Positions 62,459-64,000 of a stretch of DNA of 64,000 nucleotides are shown here, piece after piece; within the stretch, counting starts at the first letter, position 1; each line of letters opens with the position of its first letter. Source of the DNA: Moheibacter sediminis. GTDB taxonomy: Bacteria; Bacteroidota; Bacteroidia; Flavobacteriales; Weeksellaceae. The notes beneath the pieces are model-generated. The model saw only the letters and a list, made by a program, of their open reading frames with translations. It made no database searches and was not told the origin of the DNA. The translations under genes and the position numbers were made by a program. Where the stretch lies: positions 62,001-126,000 of the forward strand of contig NZ_FWXS01000003.1 in assembly GCF_900176425.1 (NCBI RefSeq). Direction: 5' to 3'.

Positions 62459-63523
62459 ATGGATTCCCAACTCATACTCCTGATTGTAATCATCGTTCTG
62501 GCGCTTGTTTTTGATTTTATCAACGGATTTCATGACGCAGCCAACGCGATTGCAACCATCGTAGCCACAAGAGTTTTGACCCCTTTTCAGGCGGTTTTGT
62601 GGGCAGCGAGTTTTAATTTTGCGGCTTATTTCATTTCCAAATACTGGATAGGAGAATTTAAAATCGGTAATACGATTGCCAAGACCGTAAACGAAAACTT
62701 CATTACTTTAGAAGTAATTCTGGCAGGTATCATCGCCGCGATTATATGGAACCTGATCACTTGGTGGTTTGGAATTCCATCTTCCTCTTCACACACCTTG
62801 ATTGGTGGTTTCATGGGTGCAGCAATTGCGCATGCAGGAGCTTTGGCCAGTCAGGGAGTAGATGTAATTAATTATGTAAAAGTTCTTCCGATATTTTTAT
62901 TCATATTTCTGGCACCTTTTATAGGGATGGTCGTCGCATACTTCATAACCATCATCATCATGAATATCTGCCGCAGGTCAACGCATAAAAAAGCAGAAAA
63001 ATGGTTCAAACGCTTGCAGTTGGTATCATCGGCTTTATTCAGTTTGGCCCATGGCGGAAACGATGCGCAGAAAGTGATGGGTATCATCGGTGCGGCTGTG
63101 ATATTTTACCATGTACAGCAGGGTGATGCAGATTGGGTAAATGCACCTGACAGATTTAAATATTTCGTAGAAGACTACTGGTGGGTTCCATTTACGAGTT
63201 TCTTGGTAATTGGTTTAGGAACCATGAGTGGTGGATGGAAAATCGTAAAAACGATGGGTACAAAGATCACAAAAGTAACGCCATTGGAAGGTGTTTCTGC
63301 TGAAACAGCAGGTGCGCTTACGCTTTACCTTACCGAATTTTTAGCGATTCCGGTTTCTACAACGCATACCATTACAGGATCTATCATCGGTGTTGGGATT
63401 ACAAAAAGAGTTTCAGCTGTTCGCTGGGGTGTGACCATCAATTTGCTTTGGGCTTGGGTTCTTACAATTCCAATTTCAGCTTTGGTTGCAGCATTGATTT
63501 ATTATTTTATAATGTTATTTTAA
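62459..63523 (+). CDS. Inorganic phosphate transporter, PiT family
   Basis: 354 aa inner-membrane symporter. The duplicated PiT signature is visible as FDFINGFHDAANAIATIVATRVL and, in the second half, FSLAHGGNDAQKVMGIIGAAV. Ten or more hydrophobic segments. Low-affinity, metal-phosphate type uptake. Operon with DUF47; a Na/Pi family transporter is also present at 41821-43461. Confidence 0.96.
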   Translation: MDSQLILLIVIIVLALVFDFINGFHDAANAIATIVATRVLTPFQAVLWAASFNFAAYFISKYWIGEFKIGNTIAKTVNENFITLEVILAGIIAAIIWNLITWWFGIPSSSSHTLIGGFMGAAIAHAGALASQGVDVINYVKVLPIFLFIFLAPFIGMVVAYFITIIIMNICRRSTHKKAEKWFKRLQLVSSALFSLAHGGNDAQKVMGIIGAAVIFYHVQQGDADWVNAPDRFKYFVEDYWWVPFTSFLVIGLGTMSGGWKIVKTMGTKITKVTPLEGVSAETAGALTLYLTEFLAIPVSTTHTITGSIIGVGITKRVSAVRWGVTINLLWAWVLTIPISALVAALIYYFIMLF

Positions 63524-63558
63524 TGTATTAATTTTATCAAAACCAATAAAGATAAGTT

Positions 63559-64000
63559 ATGAAATTAATATTTGCAGTTCTTTTAACCTTGAGCACAATT
63601 TCCAGCTTTTCCCAAACAAGTGGCTCTGGAGGTTACTCTACTTTTAATACTCCTACAAAAGGAGACTTGGAAGGATCTATGTATTCCAACGATAAATTTT
63701 CTACACTTAAAGTTAATGGAGAGGATCATACAGGAAAAGTAAGATACAATGCACTTGATGACAAGATGGAATTCAGTGACAATTCATTTTATGGATTCAA
63801 GACAGGTGATGAATTAAATTTAATTGATGTTAAAAAGAAGTATTTATATGCTGATTATAAAGATGTAAAAGAGAACAACGTAAGCGGATTTTTAGTAGAA
63901 TCACAATCAGGAAAAAAAATCCGATTATATAAAAAAGAAAAAGTTAAGTTTGTAAAAGGAAGTGTTGCAAAATCTAGTTACGACAAAACAATTCCCGATA
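63559..64000 (+). CDS. Exported protein of unknown function (3' end outside window)
   Basis: 147 codons are visible with no stop before the window edge. Signal peptide MKLIFAVLLTLSTISSFSQ, then STFNTPTKGDLEGSMYSNDKF, KVNGEDHTGKVRYNALDDKMEF and a lysine-rich stretch IRLYKKEKVKFVKG. I recognise no family. Exported, probably periplasmic or surface; starts 35 bp after the PiT gene. Confidence 0.75.
   Translation, partial: MKLIFAVLLTLSTISSFSQTSGSGGYSTFNTPTKGDLEGSMYSNDKFSTLKVNGEDHTGKVRYNALDDKMEFSDNSFYGFKTGDELNLIDVKKKYLYADYKDVKENNVSGFLVESQSGKKIRLYKKEKVKFVKGSVAKSSYDKTIPD

Noticed and set aside
1-64000. CRISPR array, prophage, integrase, insertion sequence
   Set aside because: No regularly spaced direct repeats, and no cas, phage or transposase motifs in any frame.

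Overview
This 64-kb window looks like chromosome of a flavobacterium (Bacteroidota, Flavobacteriia; I would guess near Weeksellaceae such as Chryseobacterium relatives, which the sequence does not prove). The evidence is low G+C; promoters of the Bacteroidota type (TTTG about 19 nt before TAnnTTTG) with A-rich stretches instead of Shine-Dalgarno sites; type IX secretion genes (gldJ, porU, porV) with type A and type B sorted clients; GLPGLI proteins; SDR-type threonine dehydrogenase; and an ABC-F/recQ/kdsD/tatC/etfBA housekeeping set. I see no transposase, integrase, prophage or CRISPR array.

Layout. 1-1.6 kb: 3' part of an ABC-F ATPase. 1.6-4.1 kb: small accessory patch with an XRE repressor broken by a 7-bp tandem duplication, a divergent small cysteine-containing secreted protein, and two GLPGLI proteins. 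4.1-10.3 kb (leftward): recQ, gpmI, HAD phosphatase, map, dgkA-type kinase, methyltransferase. 10.5-14.2 kb (rightward): kdsD-tatC and etfB-etfA, with a perfect palindrome in front of etfBA. 14.26-14.62 kb: unexplained structured non-coding DNA. 14.6-18.8 kb (leftward): MFS exporter, then a three-gene operon of secreted proteins ending in a T9SS type B protein. 18.9-22.4 kb: uvrB, two cold-shock-domain genes, tRNA-Glu, rpsT. 22.7-26.3 kb: secreted endonuclease I, and a TonB-dependent receptor behind a TPP riboswitch. 26.3-31.4 kb: envelope and small metabolic genes (RskA-like lipoprotein, DUF2147, YraN, upp, LD-carboxypeptidase, meaB, NlpC/P60).

31.4-38 kb: a G-poor leftward transcript tail with a strong terminator, then ECF sigma / 66-aa protein / MscS-like channel operon, a KAS-III enzyme, a cysteine-free endonuclease III, rhodanese and M13 peptidase. 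38-43.5 kb: threonine dehydrogenase, a gene group that looks like amino-sugar (MurNAc/GlcNAc) salvage with a RapZ C-terminal domain protein between a sugar-kinase-like and a MurU-like gene, and a Na/Pi cotransporter. 43.5-50.1 kb: LuxE-like enzyme, DUF3857 protein, LPS kinase and three glycosyltransferases. 50.2-54.6 kb: tRNA modification (Sua5/TsaC), CCA-adding-type enzyme, murF. 54.7-61.6 kb: gldJ diverging from porU-porV. 61.8-63.5 kb: DUF47-PiT phosphate transport, then a secreted protein cut by the window end.

The genes are mostly housekeeping and cell-envelope functions. The observations most worth following are the frameshifted repressor, the T9SS trio with matching C-terminal tails, the kinase-RapZC-MurU group, the sigma-small protein-channel operon, the non-coding block at 14.35-14.55 kb, and two DNA-repair enzymes (RecQ, endonuclease III) that have lost their metal-binding cysteines. 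All family assignments come from reading motifs; no database search was run.
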